DNA of 64,000 bases from Microvenator marinus (GTDB taxonomy: Bacteria; Myxococcota_A; Bradymonadia; Bradymonadales; Bradymonadaceae): positions 4,302,001-4,366,000 of the forward strand of contig NZ_CP042467.1 of assembly GCF_007993755.1 (NCBI RefSeq). Direction: 5' to 3'. Position numbers and translations under genes: made by a program. The notes under the pieces are model-generated. The model worked only from the letters and a program-made list of their open reading frames with translations, ran no database searches and was not told where the DNA came from. Shown here in pieces: positions 26,629 to 34,539 of this stretch (position 1 is the stretch's first letter; every line of letters begins with the position of its first letter).

Positions 26629-27899
26629 AGAAGATTATACTTCTAGCTATCGGAACTTCTTTCGTGCTGGCTTGCTCGGGATCTCCGGAGAAGAAAGACG
26701 AGAGCGTTGTTGAGGAAAGTGTCGCTACCGAGGACATGCCAGCGACTGAGGACTTGATGAAGGATGTCCAAGAGATGCCTTCAACCGATAGTCTCGATGA
26801 CGGATCTGCTGAGTCTAGCTCTGATGAGAGCGAGCTCGACGCCGGCTCGGCAGCAATGATCCGCGACGCGATGGAATCCGCAAAACGTGGAGACCTCAAA
26901 TCTGCACAATCCTCCCTTGAATCTATTCTTACCCAGCCAGGTGCTGCGTATCTTGCAGCGTATAATCTGGGTGTGATTCATGAGAGACAGGGACAATACG
27001 AGCAATCTGCGCGCCGCTACTTTGAATCACTTCAAAAGAACCCCAACTTTAGCCCGGCGTTGATCAATTTGGTGCGTCTCTATCTGAGACAGGATCGCGT
27101 TCAAGACGCTGAAAGGCTTGCCGATCGCTTTGCGAATCAGAGGCCGGACGTGCTGAGTCACCGTGTGGCCGGCCTCGAGGTAGGGCTCTACAAGGGCGCG
27201 TACGAGGATGTGATTCGTAAGGCCAAAGAGGTTCTGAGACGCGACGAAAAGAATGTGGACGCCATGGTGGCTATGGCGCAAGCAAACTTTAACCTTGGCC
27301 GCTTCGAGCTCGCACGCTCTGTGGTTGTGAGGGCCGTGGAGCTCGATGGATCGAGGGCTGATCTTTTCAATATCTACGGGCTCGTGGAGCTGAAGTTGGA
27401 CAAGAAGCCGGCGGCCATCGCGAACTTCCGTAAAGCGGTCGAGCTACGCCCACAGTTTCCCGAGGCGCGAAATAACCTCGGCTTGCTCTATCATGAGGCT
27501 CGTGATTTCGAGGCGGCCCGCTTGCAGTTTGAAGAAGCTGTCAGGGTCTTTCCCGATTACAAGCATGCGTTCTTAAATCTTGGTAGTGCTTACAAAGGTC
27601 TGAGCCGCTTTCGAGATGCGGAGCTCGCGTTCAAACGAGCGATCGAGATCGACCCTCAGTTTGCGGACGCTCACTTTAACTTAGCCATTCTTTATCTCGA
27701 CAGCGATATCCCTGGCATGGACCCCATCGCACGCCTTCAAAAGTCCGTTGATACCTTTGGTCAGTACAAGGCCGTCAACAAGACCATGGCAAAAGATGAC
27801 CCAGCCAACAAATATCTTGAGGAAGCTCGCAAAGCGATCGAGATTGAAAAACAGAAGCAAGAGATGATGCGTGAGGCTCAAAAAGGAGAAGAATCATGA
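26625..27899 (+). CDS. TPR lipoprotein (GltE/NfsE-like by context)
   Basis: The 424-residue protein has a lipoprotein signal (VLACSGS, Cys17), an acidic linker to about 75, then eight or so TPRs (LAAYNLGVIHERQGQYEQSARRY, AFLNLGSAYKGLSRFRDAEL, ADAHFNLAILYLDSD). The C-terminus is a charged helix. A TPR lipoprotein held in the outer membrane is a regular part of AglT/GltE- and NfsE-type complexes. ATG overlaps the upstream stop (ATGA) and its own stop overlaps the next start in the same way. Confidence 0.88.
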   Translation: MKKIILLAIGTSFVLACSGSPEKKDESVVEESVATEDMPATEDLMKDVQEMPSTDSLDDGSAESSSDESELDAGSAAMIRDAMESAKRGDLKSAQSSLESILTQPGAAYLAAYNLGVIHERQGQYEQSARRYFESLQKNPNFSPALINLVRLYLRQDRVQDAERLADRFANQRPDVLSHRVAGLEVGLYKGAYEDVIRKAKEVLRRDEKNVDAMVAMAQANFNLGRFELARSVVVRAVELDGSRADLFNIYGLVELKLDKKPAAIANFRKAVELRPQFPEARNNLGLLYHEARDFEAARLQFEEAVRVFPDYKHAFLNLGSAYKGLSRFRDAELAFKRAIEIDPQFADAHFNLAILYLDSDIPGMDPIARLQKSVDTFGQYKAVNKTMAKDDPANKYLEEARKAIEIEKQKQEMMREAQKGEES

Positions 27900-28129
27900 A
27901 AATGATCGTACTAACGGTGGCTCTGATCGCTGCCGGAACAATGATTTCAGGTTCTGCCTTTGCGCAACAAGGTGTCATCAATCTGGATGAGACCGTGATT
28001 AAAGGTAGAATTGAAAAGCCAGAAGCCTTTTATATTCTGCAACATGCACAACTTAATTACGAAAAGCTCAAGCCAAAGCAGAGCTTTATTCCTGAGTTGC
28101 TAGAGACGGTTGATGAAAAGCCTTTCTAG
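27896..28129 (+). CDS. Small secreted protein of the envelope-machine operon
   Basis: The 77-residue protein has a signal peptide (ends GSAFAQ) and a mature part of about 53 residues (INLDETVIKGRIEKPEAFYI, then NYEKLKPKQSFIPELL). It has no Cys and no known domain. It is coupled by ATGA to the TPR lipoprotein gene and is the last gene before the motor genes, so it is probably a small periplasmic subunit or assembly factor of the same complex. Confidence 0.78.
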   Translation: MKMIVLTVALIAAGTMISGSAFAQQGVINLDETVIKGRIEKPEAFYILQHAQLNYEKLKPKQSFIPELLETVDEKPF

Positions 28130-28177
28130 CGACAAAAAAATGAACTTGGCCGCCCGCAATGCGGTATGCTATAGGGT

Positions 28178-28204
28178 ACGGACTTCGGAGACAGCCGTTT
28201 TTTT
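28178..28204 (+). terminator. Weak intrinsic terminator or attenuator before tolQ-like gene
   Basis: ACGGACT (28178-28184) can pair with AGCCGT (28193-28198) with one bulge, followed by seven T (28198-28204). It lies between the coupled periplasmic genes and the motor genes and would reduce read-through, setting a different level for the motor. Confidence 0.4.
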
Positions 28205-28301
28205 CGAGAGCGTTGGTTCGGAGTCCTGATTTAGTTTTTTCAACGACCTACGGGTCATAACGGTTCGCAGTTTGTTAAAACGCGTACGGAGGTAACTCAA
28301 C

Positions 28302-28946
28302 ATGGGCGCAATTGCCGAAGCATTCCGCACTGGCGGAATTTGGATGTATCTCATCCTCGCAGTATCCATCTTCGCAATCGGGATTGCGATTGAGCGGTTC
28401 ATTTTCTTGTTCTTCAAGTACAACATCAACGCCGAGGCCTTTTATCTTCAGGTCCAAAAGTTGGTGATGGCCAACAACATTGATCGTGCGATCAAGTTGT
28501 GCAATGCCGCTCCATCCGCAGCTCTTCCTCAAGTGGTGAAGGCTGGTTTGACTCGCGCCAACAAAGGCGAAGTCGAGATCCAGAACGCCGTGGAAGAGGC
28601 CTCCCTTGAGGTGGTTCCTCGTATTCAGAAGCGTACCAACGCCCTCGCGGCCCTTGGTAACATCGCAACGCTTCTCGGTCTTCTCGGAACCATCCTCGGT
28701 CTTATCGAGGCTTTCGAGGCTCTCGAGAAAGCCACTCCTGAGAATCGTCAGAGACTTCTGGCACGTGGTATTGCTCTCGCGATGAACACGACGGCTTTCG
28801 GTCTTATCGTGGCTATCCCGTCGTTGCTTGCTCACCTTGTACTCAGCGGTCAGACCAAGCGTCTGATGGACGAGATCGATCTCTACAGCGTCAAGCTTGA
28901 GAACCTTCTTGTCAGCCGTGGCAAGGGTGGCGTGGCAGAAGAGTAA
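28302..28946 (+). CDS. MotA/TolQ/ExbB-family proton channel protein (AglR-like)
   Basis: The 214-residue protein has three membrane helices: about 12-33 (IWMYLILAVSIFAIGIAIERF), 118-140 and 155-180. The family core ALGNIATLLGLLGTILGLIEAF is followed by ALAMNTTAFGLIVAIPSLLAH. TolQ/ExbB/MotA proteins form a pentameric proton channel around an ExbD/TolR dimer and turn proton flow into movement. It has a strong ribosome-binding site (GGAGG, ATG 28302). With the two ExbD genes it has the AglR-AglQ-AglS order known from the Myxococcus gliding motor. Confidence 0.95.
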   Translation: MGAIAEAFRTGGIWMYLILAVSIFAIGIAIERFIFLFFKYNINAEAFYLQVQKLVMANNIDRAIKLCNAAPSAALPQVVKAGLTRANKGEVEIQNAVEEASLEVVPRIQKRTNALAALGNIATLLGLLGTILGLIEAFEALEKATPENRQRLLARGIALAMNTTAFGLIVAIPSLLAHLVLSGQTKRLMDEIDLYSVKLENLLVSRGKGGVAEE

Positions 28947-29003
28947 TTCCTCGGAATTAAGTGTGGTCCTGGAATAATAGTCTTCCAGGACGCAGGAGGA
29001 TTC

Positions 29004-29669
29004 ATGGCGCGTAAACGCACCGAAGAAAAACCAGATTTGGAACTCAACCTCGCCCCCATTATGAACATGGTGGTGATCTTGATTCCCTTGCTCCTTCTCT
29101 CGATCGTCTTCTTGGAAGTGGGTGTGATTAACATCACTGCGCCCAAGCTTTCAGTTGGACCTTCGACAGAAGAGCCTCCACCAGAGGACGATAAGAAGCC
29201 TTTGAATCTCACGGTCACCGTGCAGACCAAAGGGTTCATGATCGCTGCTTCCGAGGCAGTGCTCACCCCTCGTCCTGGATGCCCAACGCAGGGCCCGACG
29301 ATCTGTCTTGCGAAGCAGAACGTCGACGTCGCTGCAAAGTTCCAGCGTGCTCGCGAAGCGATGGCACAAGGAAACCTCGTGGGTGGTGAAGCGGAGCTGA
29401 AAGAAGCGCTCGCGGCCTACAACTGGCCTGAGCTCTACAACCAGCTCATGAGAATTAAGAAAGAATACCCAGACGAGACGATCATCAAGATCTCGGCGGA
29501 TCCAGACACCCCATACTCGGCCATTGTGCGCCTGATGGACGTGTCACGTTTCCAACTCGCCAAAGAGTCCTATGGCCAGGCGAGCGAGTTTTGGTCAGCT
29601 CAGTATAAGGGAACCGGTACTTCACCAGAAGAACTTTTCCCAGACCCAATCTTGTCGATCGCGCAGTAA
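29004..29669 (+). CDS. ExbD/TolR-family protein 1, motor Asp replaced by Asn
   Basis: The 221-residue protein has an N-terminal cytoplasmic stub, one membrane helix (about 18-42) and a periplasmic domain. The helix begins LNLAPIMNMVVILIPLLLL. In TolR/ExbD proteins the same place reads (N)xxPLIDxM, with an essential proton-carrying Asp; here it is Asn21 (codon AAC 29064-29066). The periplasmic part is longer than usual and contains an inserted helical stretch with two Cys (RPGCPTQGPTICLAKQ). GCAGGAGG-like sequence precedes ATG 29004. It lies 57 bp after the TolQ-like gene and 12 bp before ExbD-2. Confidence 0.92.
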   Translation: MARKRTEEKPDLELNLAPIMNMVVILIPLLLLSIVFLEVGVINITAPKLSVGPSTEEPPPEDDKKPLNLTVTVQTKGFMIAASEAVLTPRPGCPTQGPTICLAKQNVDVAAKFQRAREAMAQGNLVGGEAELKEALAAYNWPELYNQLMRIKKEYPDETIIKISADPDTPYSAIVRLMDVSRFQLAKESYGQASEFWSAQYKGTGTSPEELFPDPILSIAQ

Positions 29670-29681
29670 AGGAGAACGATC

Positions 29682-30269
29682 ATGTCGGACGGTTTTACAC
29701 AATCAGACGAGCAATTCATTCTCGAGCAGCGTGCGCGGCAAAAGAAGGCTGGTCGGCGTAAGAAGAAAGCCTTGGAAGAGCCAGGTGGCCTTGGGATGAA
29801 CTCCCTTATGGACATCATGGTTATCATTCTGGTCTTCCTTCTGAAGAACTACGGTGATGAGCCGATCAAAGTGATCGGTGAAGACTTGAAGGCTCCAGAG
29901 AGTGCGACCCAGCTCACACCGGAAGATATGACCACTATTACGGTCAGTCAGAAAGCGATCTTGGTGAACAACACTAAGACTGTGGACGTGAAGCAGGGTG
30001 CTGTGGATAAGAGCATGAAGAAAGGTGGCGAAGCCAGCCTCCTCATTCAGCCACTCTTTGAGGGACTCCAAGAGGAGATCGCCAAGAAGAAGCGTGAAAT
30101 GCGAGTTTTGGGGCAAACCTATGAGCCCACTGCGACCATCATCGCCGATCAAAGCACTCCATTTCGCCTCGTAACCGAGGTGATGTACACCGCAGGCCAA
30201 GCAGAGTTGAACCAGTTTAAGTTCGCTGTGGTTAAGGTGAATCGCGACTCCTTCGGGGGCGCAGAGTGA
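29682..30269 (+). CDS. ExbD/TolR-family protein 2, motor Asp present
   Basis: The 195-residue protein has a basic cytoplasmic N-terminus (RRKKKALEEPGG), one membrane helix from about 37 (LGMNSLMDIMVIILVFLL) and a periplasmic ExbD domain ending in QFKFAVVKVNR. Asp44 in SLMDIM is at the place of the proton-carrying Asp. It is probably the active partner of ExbD-1 in the rotor dimer. AAAGGAG lies before ATG 29682, and a strong terminator follows at 30293-30318. Confidence 0.93.
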   Translation: MSDGFTQSDEQFILEQRARQKKAGRRKKKALEEPGGLGMNSLMDIMVIILVFLLKNYGDEPIKVIGEDLKAPESATQLTPEDMTTITVSQKAILVNNTKTVDVKQGAVDKSMKKGGEASLLIQPLFEGLQEEIAKKKREMRVLGQTYEPTATIIADQSTPFRLVTEVMYTAGQAELNQFKFAVVKVNRDSFGGAE

Positions 30270-30292
30270 GTTAATCCGCGTATTCGCGTAGA

Positions 30293-30318
30293 GGACGGTT
30301 TTTACCGTCCTTTTTTTT
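30293..30318 (+). terminator. Strong intrinsic terminator after motor genes
   Basis: GGACGGT (30293-30299), a TTTT loop and ACCGTCC (30304-30310), then eight T. It closes the motor operon, so the TonB-like gene at 30478 needs its own promoter in the 160 bp between, where I see no convincing sigma-70 boxes. Confidence 0.88.
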
Positions 30319-30477
30319 ATGCGGTTGCGCAGAATCGTGGTTTAAGTCATTCTAGTGAGGGAAGGAAATCGGTATGCCGATGGTTCTAGTGTGAGCGTCA
30401 CAATCGGGTGGTTGGAGAGGCCTCACGTTCGAGAGGGCGTGCGACGACTTGGCAACGGCTGTTTAAAGAGTTTTTGA

Positions 30478-31905
30478 ATGTCTACGCAGAAAAAGCCTGT
30501 ACAACGAATCCTAAGGGTTGGTCTTTTTCAGAATAAAAACTGTATCGAGGAACGTCTTATCCATACACGGAAGGCGGTCACGATCGGTCAAGATCTAAAG
30601 AAGAACACCTTTGTGGTCCCTGCATCAAAATTGCCACGGACCTATCAACTCTTCGATGTTAAGGACGGTGAATACGTTCTGAACTTTACGAAGGATATGA
30701 CCGGACGTGTCTCGGTGGGCGATTCAAAGCCGCTAGAGCTCGAAGAACTGGTCAAGATGAATAAGGCACAGAAGTCGGGGGATGGATACGCTCTCAAAAT
30801 CACCGAGAAGACGTATGGCCGCGTGGCGTTTGAAAACGGGGGTGAAGAGGTCGCTATCCTCTTCCAGTTCGTCAAGCCTCCGCCACCACGAACGCCCCCC
30901 GTGCTGCCCGCGAGCATGCGAGGAGGCCTTCTTTTCGCGCTCGTCGGTGCAACCACCCTTCTAATCACCACCTTCATTTCTGCGTTCCTTCAAGTTGGTT
31001 TCGTCGCGTTTGTTCTGGCGAAAGACTGGCCACAACCCAAAGATATCGATTACGTGATGCCGGATCGTTTTGTTTCGATCATGGTGGACGAAAAGCCAGA
31101 GCCGATCGAAGCGGAACCTATCGAGACCGAAGAAGGAGACGGGCCAGGGGAAGAGGTAGAGGACGATGGCCCATCAGAGCCGGCCCCAAAAGCAGATGAC
31201 GAACCAAAGGCGGAGCCAAAGACCGCTGAAGAGCGCGCGGCTGCGGATGCGGAGCGGAAGCGACGATTGGCGGAAGAAGTGCAGAATAAGACTATTCTGG
31301 GTCAGATCGGCGCTTTGAGTTCCGAGGGGGGCTCATTGATCGATTCACTCTCTGAAGGTGCCGGACGTACCTCGATGGAAGAAGCCTTTGCGAACTCAGC
31401 GGGTATTGCGACCAACGTAGCAGGCGCCGAGCAAAGCGGTCTTAGGACTTCCGGCTCATCCGATGCCGACGGCAAGGGAAGTGCGGTGGGTATGGGTGAG
31501 TTGAAGGGTTTGGCAGGTGCTTCCAAAGCTAAGAAGGGCGTGGATACCGGCAAGCAGGCCGAGAAGAAGGTCAAGGTTAAGTTGAACCTCAAAACACCCG
31601 AGAAGATGGTCGGTGGAAAGCTCGACTCCAATTCTGTGTCTGATGTGATTCGAAGGCGCCAAGCCGCTATCCAACGCTGCTACGAGCGCGAGATTAAGAA
31701 CAATCCAAGCGCTTCGGGTAAAGTGGTCGTTTCGTTTACGATCGGAACCATTGGCCGTGTGACCAGCGCGAAGGCCGTAGAGGACTCCGTCGGTGGTGGG
31801 GTTGGCTCGTGTGTAGCCGGTGTTGTGAAGGGCTTCAGGTTCCCTCGACCAGAGGGTGGTGAGGTCATTGTGAATAAAACCTTCGTCTTCGAGGTCGCAC
31901 AGTAG
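30478..31905 (+). CDS. TonB-like energy transducer with AgmX/PglI C-terminal domain
   Basis: The 475-residue protein has a cytoplasmic beta-rich N-terminal domain (about 10-130), FHA-like in layout but lacking clear GR/SxxH motifs. One long hydrophobic segment follows at about 148-181. A periplasmic Glu/Pro/Lys-rich linker (about 205-275) and a Gly/Ser-rich region follow. The C-terminal domain (about 370-475; SVSDVIRRRQAAIQRCYER, GKVVVSFTIGTIGRVTSAK, VVKGFRFPRPEGG) is the AgmX/PglI tail, related to TonB and made to span the periplasm. This layout is that of the GltG/NfsG-type transducer that links motor and TPR track. AAAGAG precedes ATG 30478. Confidence 0.92.
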   Translation: MSTQKKPVQRILRVGLFQNKNCIEERLIHTRKAVTIGQDLKKNTFVVPASKLPRTYQLFDVKDGEYVLNFTKDMTGRVSVGDSKPLELEELVKMNKAQKSGDGYALKITEKTYGRVAFENGGEEVAILFQFVKPPPPRTPPVLPASMRGGLLFALVGATTLLITTFISAFLQVGFVAFVLAKDWPQPKDIDYVMPDRFVSIMVDEKPEPIEAEPIETEEGDGPGEEVEDDGPSEPAPKADDEPKAEPKTAEERAAADAERKRRLAEEVQNKTILGQIGALSSEGGSLIDSLSEGAGRTSMEEAFANSAGIATNVAGAEQSGLRTSGSSDADGKGSAVGMGELKGLAGASKAKKGVDTGKQAEKKVKVKLNLKTPEKMVGGKLDSNSVSDVIRRRQAAIQRCYEREIKNNPSASGKVVVSFTIGTIGRVTSAKAVEDSVGGGVGSCVAGVVKGFRFPRPEGGEVIVNKTFVFEVAQ

Positions 31906-31979
31906 TTGTTTTTGGTTCGGTTTGTATGACGTGCTAGATGTGTTAGTGTGAAGCGGAAATTGTAAGAATAGGGTCTGCT

Positions 31980-32576
31980 ATGATGGCAAAAAACTTGATT
32001 ATGGGAGCAGTGGGGGCGTTGACGCTTACTCTCGCTCTAAGTTTTGTAAACGCCCAAGATTCGGAGGCGCCTAGCACTCTTGCATCTGATATTGCGAATT
32101 TGCAGAATGAGGTCGACACCTTGACCGGTCCAGAGAAGATCGAGAGAGCGACCGAAATCGTAAACGGCATGAAGTCTACACTCACTAGCACCAATGAGGT
32201 GTTGGAGCGTGTTCGAACCGAAGAACAAGACATTCTGAAGTTGAACTGTTTGAATGAGAAGGTTGCCGCTATCAAAGGCTTTGTTAAGGTCGGTGAGAAG
32301 AGCCACGAAGAACTTAAGAGCGCCGTCTCAGCTGGAGACAAAGAGGCCGAAAAGCACCACTACACACTTGTGGCAATTGGCGGCGAGAAGGTGGGTGAGC
32401 TCGGTGAACAGGCGCTCGTATGTGCGGGGGAAGTTTTGAGATTTTCAGAAGATACCGTTGTCGATCGAACAATTGATCCCAACATTGCCGAGGTCGATCC
32501 TATCGTTATTGACGATAATGAGTTCGATTTTGACCTTGCGATGGAACGACTTCCCGAACTAACAGCATTTAACTGA
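31980..32576 (+). CDS. Periplasmic helical protein of unknown function
   Basis: The 198-residue protein has a signal peptide (ends LSFVNAQ), then mostly helix with two Cys about 60 residues apart (LKLNCLNEK and ALVCAGEV) that may form a disulfide. The tail is acidic (VIDDNEFDFDL). No family is recognised. It lies between the TonB-like transducer and the outer-membrane barrel. A second ATG at 31983 is an equally good start. Confidence 0.8.
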   Translation: MMAKNLIMGAVGALTLTLALSFVNAQDSEAPSTLASDIANLQNEVDTLTGPEKIERATEIVNGMKSTLTSTNEVLERVRTEEQDILKLNCLNEKVAAIKGFVKVGEKSHEELKSAVSAGDKEAEKHHYTLVAIGGEKVGELGEQALVCAGEVLRFSEDTVVDRTIDPNIAEVDPIVIDDNEFDFDLAMERLPELTAFN

Positions 32577-32637
32577 TTTTTGTGGGTGTATTTTGTATTC
32601 GGGTTCTGCTACTCACAGACCACTGATGTGTGATTAA

Positions 32638-32650
32638 CTGGGGTCCCCAG
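32638..32650 (+). promoter_or_regulatory. Perfect GC palindrome next to the ribosome-binding site of the beta-barrel gene
   Basis: CTGGGG-T-CCCCAG is a perfect dyad whose last bases run into the AGGAA ribosome-binding site of ATG 32658. It is too tight for a stable hairpin loop and suits a DNA operator better. Confidence 0.3.
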
Positions 32651-32657
32651 GAATAAG

Positions 32658-33899
32658 ATGGTTGCTAGAGTTCAACAAGTACAAGTCATGAGTGTGATCG
32701 CGGGGATGATCATGTCCGTGAGTGCTCTGGCGGCACCTGGTGAGGGTTTGCAATCCGAGTCGTTAGTCGCGTCATTTGGACTGACGATGGCGGGCGCCTA
32801 CGATTCGAATATCTTCTATCAATCTGAAGATGAGACTACACGGCTGTCTTCGGCACCCTCCCTTAGATTCACCCCATTTCTCTCCATCGATTCCCTGAAT
32901 CCAGGGATGGCTCAATACAACGTTTCCGCCAGTGTTTCGTGGCAACAGTATTTGGATGATGAGGCCACGGTCTCGGAGCAGAGCGGGCTTTCGGCCAACG
33001 TTGGCGCTACGCTCGGGATCAATCGCGAGGGCGCCTTTTCGGTGACCTTCAAAGAGGCTTTCGCAAGAACGAACGAGCCACCTGAAGGTCCCACGCTCGA
33101 TGCATATAACCGCAACGTGAACTCATTGGGGCTTACGCTTGGGTTGCATCCCGGCGGAAAAGTATTCCAGCATTATTTGAGCTATGATTGGTTGGTATAC
33201 AGGCATGAGGATATCGAAGCGATTAATCGCATGATCCACGACCTCACGCTGACGAACTATTGGCGATTTCTGCCAAGAACCGCGCTTACGTTGAGCCTCG
33301 ATTATCAGATCGTCCAGTACGATGATTCGAATCAGGCGATTGGGAATATCGCGAATTCGAATAGCACACCTTTAAAGGTTCAGGCTGGTCTGACGGGTCT
33401 GATTACCGAGAGACTCTCATTGAAGCTCGTCGGTGGTTGGGGTTGGTCGTTCCATGACCAGGGAGACAGCTTCAGCGGTTTGGTGATCGACACGCGCTTG
33501 ACCTACCACGTAGGCGACCCAGTCGCGAAGAACGTGCTCTTTGTCGGCTACAATCAAAGTTTTGCAGATACCACTATCGGGAACTTCTACACCTACTATC
33601 GGCCATACGCGGGATATCAGCATCGGTTGGTCGACCGGATTCGCCTTGGATTGGATGCAGAGGTCTCGATTCGAGACTACGTGGGAACTCCAGGCTTTGT
33701 TGGAGACATCTCAGACTTGCTCATCGGCGGTCGGGCCTCGTTGGGCTTTGATATTTTCAAGTGGTGGAGTGTTGATGCAGCTTATCGCCTGCAAATCAAC
33801 AATACCGAAGACGTGCTCTTCGACGAGACTTTGGGTTTGAATTCGCTGCGGGAATATACCAAGCATTTGGTGACCTTCGGTACGACAGTTCGATACTGA
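32658..33899 (+). CDS. Outer-membrane beta-barrel protein, probable polysaccharide-export porin
   Basis: The 413-residue protein has a signal peptide (ends SALAAP) and then alternating amphipathic strands throughout (for example YNVSASVSWQQYL, LTLSLDYQIVQYD, LSLKLVGGWGWSF). It ends HLVTFGTTVRY, with a terminal aromatic residue as expected for BAM-inserted barrels. Similar barrels lie beside OPX genes in Myxococcus polysaccharide clusters and form the outer-membrane pore for short OPX proteins. An OPX gene follows within 25 bp. AGGAATAAG precedes ATG 32658. Confidence 0.85.
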   Translation: MVARVQQVQVMSVIAGMIMSVSALAAPGEGLQSESLVASFGLTMAGAYDSNIFYQSEDETTRLSSAPSLRFTPFLSIDSLNPGMAQYNVSASVSWQQYLDDEATVSEQSGLSANVGATLGINREGAFSVTFKEAFARTNEPPEGPTLDAYNRNVNSLGLTLGLHPGGKVFQHYLSYDWLVYRHEDIEAINRMIHDLTLTNYWRFLPRTALTLSLDYQIVQYDDSNQAIGNIANSNSTPLKVQAGLTGLITERLSLKLVGGWGWSFHDQGDSFSGLVIDTRLTYHVGDPVAKNVLFVGYNQSFADTTIGNFYTYYRPYAGYQHRLVDRIRLGLDAEVSIRDYVGTPGFVGDISDLLIGGRASLGFDIFKWWSVDAAYRLQINNTEDVLFDETLGLNSLREYTKHLVTFGTTVRY

Positions 33900-33921
33900 A
33901 GACTTGAGACCCGCTCAATCT

Positions 33922-34533
33922 ATGAGATCCTACTTCTACATCTTGCTTTTGGCGTGTTCTATCCTTGTCTTCGGCGCTTGCGGCTACGGTAGCGTAGACC
34001 CAGCGTACGAAGCATTGGTTGAGCAAGAGAACACGATGCCTATCGCCGGTGAACTTGGCGTGGGGGATCGTTTCCAACTGACAGTACACGGGCAAGGCTC
34101 GCTTTCCGGTGAATTTACGGTCTCCAATGAAGGGACGATCAACTACCCGTATCTTGGACGGATCACCGTTGAGGGGCTTACGTGCTCCGACATGGAAGAG
34201 AAGGTCACGGCAGGGCTTGCGGACGGATACATTCAAAGTCCAAGCGTTCGCTGCTCGATCACCGAGTTTAACTCCAAGCGAATCTACATTTTCGGCTCGG
34301 TGGGCGCGCCGGGCGCGTTCCCGTATCGGACGAATCTTTCGATCATCGAGGCTATTGCGCTTGCGGGCGGTTTTGCTGAACGTGCCTCGAGTAATGGGAC
34401 GAAGTTGAGCCGAGTGGTCAACGGCACCGAGATACAGGTCCGGGTCCCGCTACAAGACATCGTTGAAGGCAAGAGCCGAAACATCCGCTTGTTGCCTGGC
34501 GATATTATCTTCGTACCTGAAACCCCCTACTAG
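33922..34533 (+). CDS. Short Wza-like polysaccharide export (OPX) lipoprotein
   Basis: The 203-residue protein has a lipoprotein signal (VFGAC, Cys20), a poly-export domain at about 40-120 (LGVGDRFQLTVHGQGSLSG; GTINYPYLGRITVEGLT) and one SLBB domain at about 125-200 (IYIFGSVGAPGAFPYRTN, LLPGDIIFVPETPY). It has no second SLBB and no C-terminal amphipathic helix, so it cannot form the helical pore of Wza in the outer membrane and should need a porin, which the gene just upstream would supply. ATG 33922 gives the proper signal; TTG 33904 is the alternative. Confidence 0.9.
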   Translation: MRSYFYILLLACSILVFGACGYGSVDPAYEALVEQENTMPIAGELGVGDRFQLTVHGQGSLSGEFTVSNEGTINYPYLGRITVEGLTCSDMEEKVTAGLADGYIQSPSVRCSITEFNSKRIYIFGSVGAPGAFPYRTNLSIIEAIALAGGFAERASSNGTKLSRVVNGTEIQVRVPLQDIVEGKSRNIRLLPGDIIFVPETPY

Positions 34534-34539
34534 TAAGCG

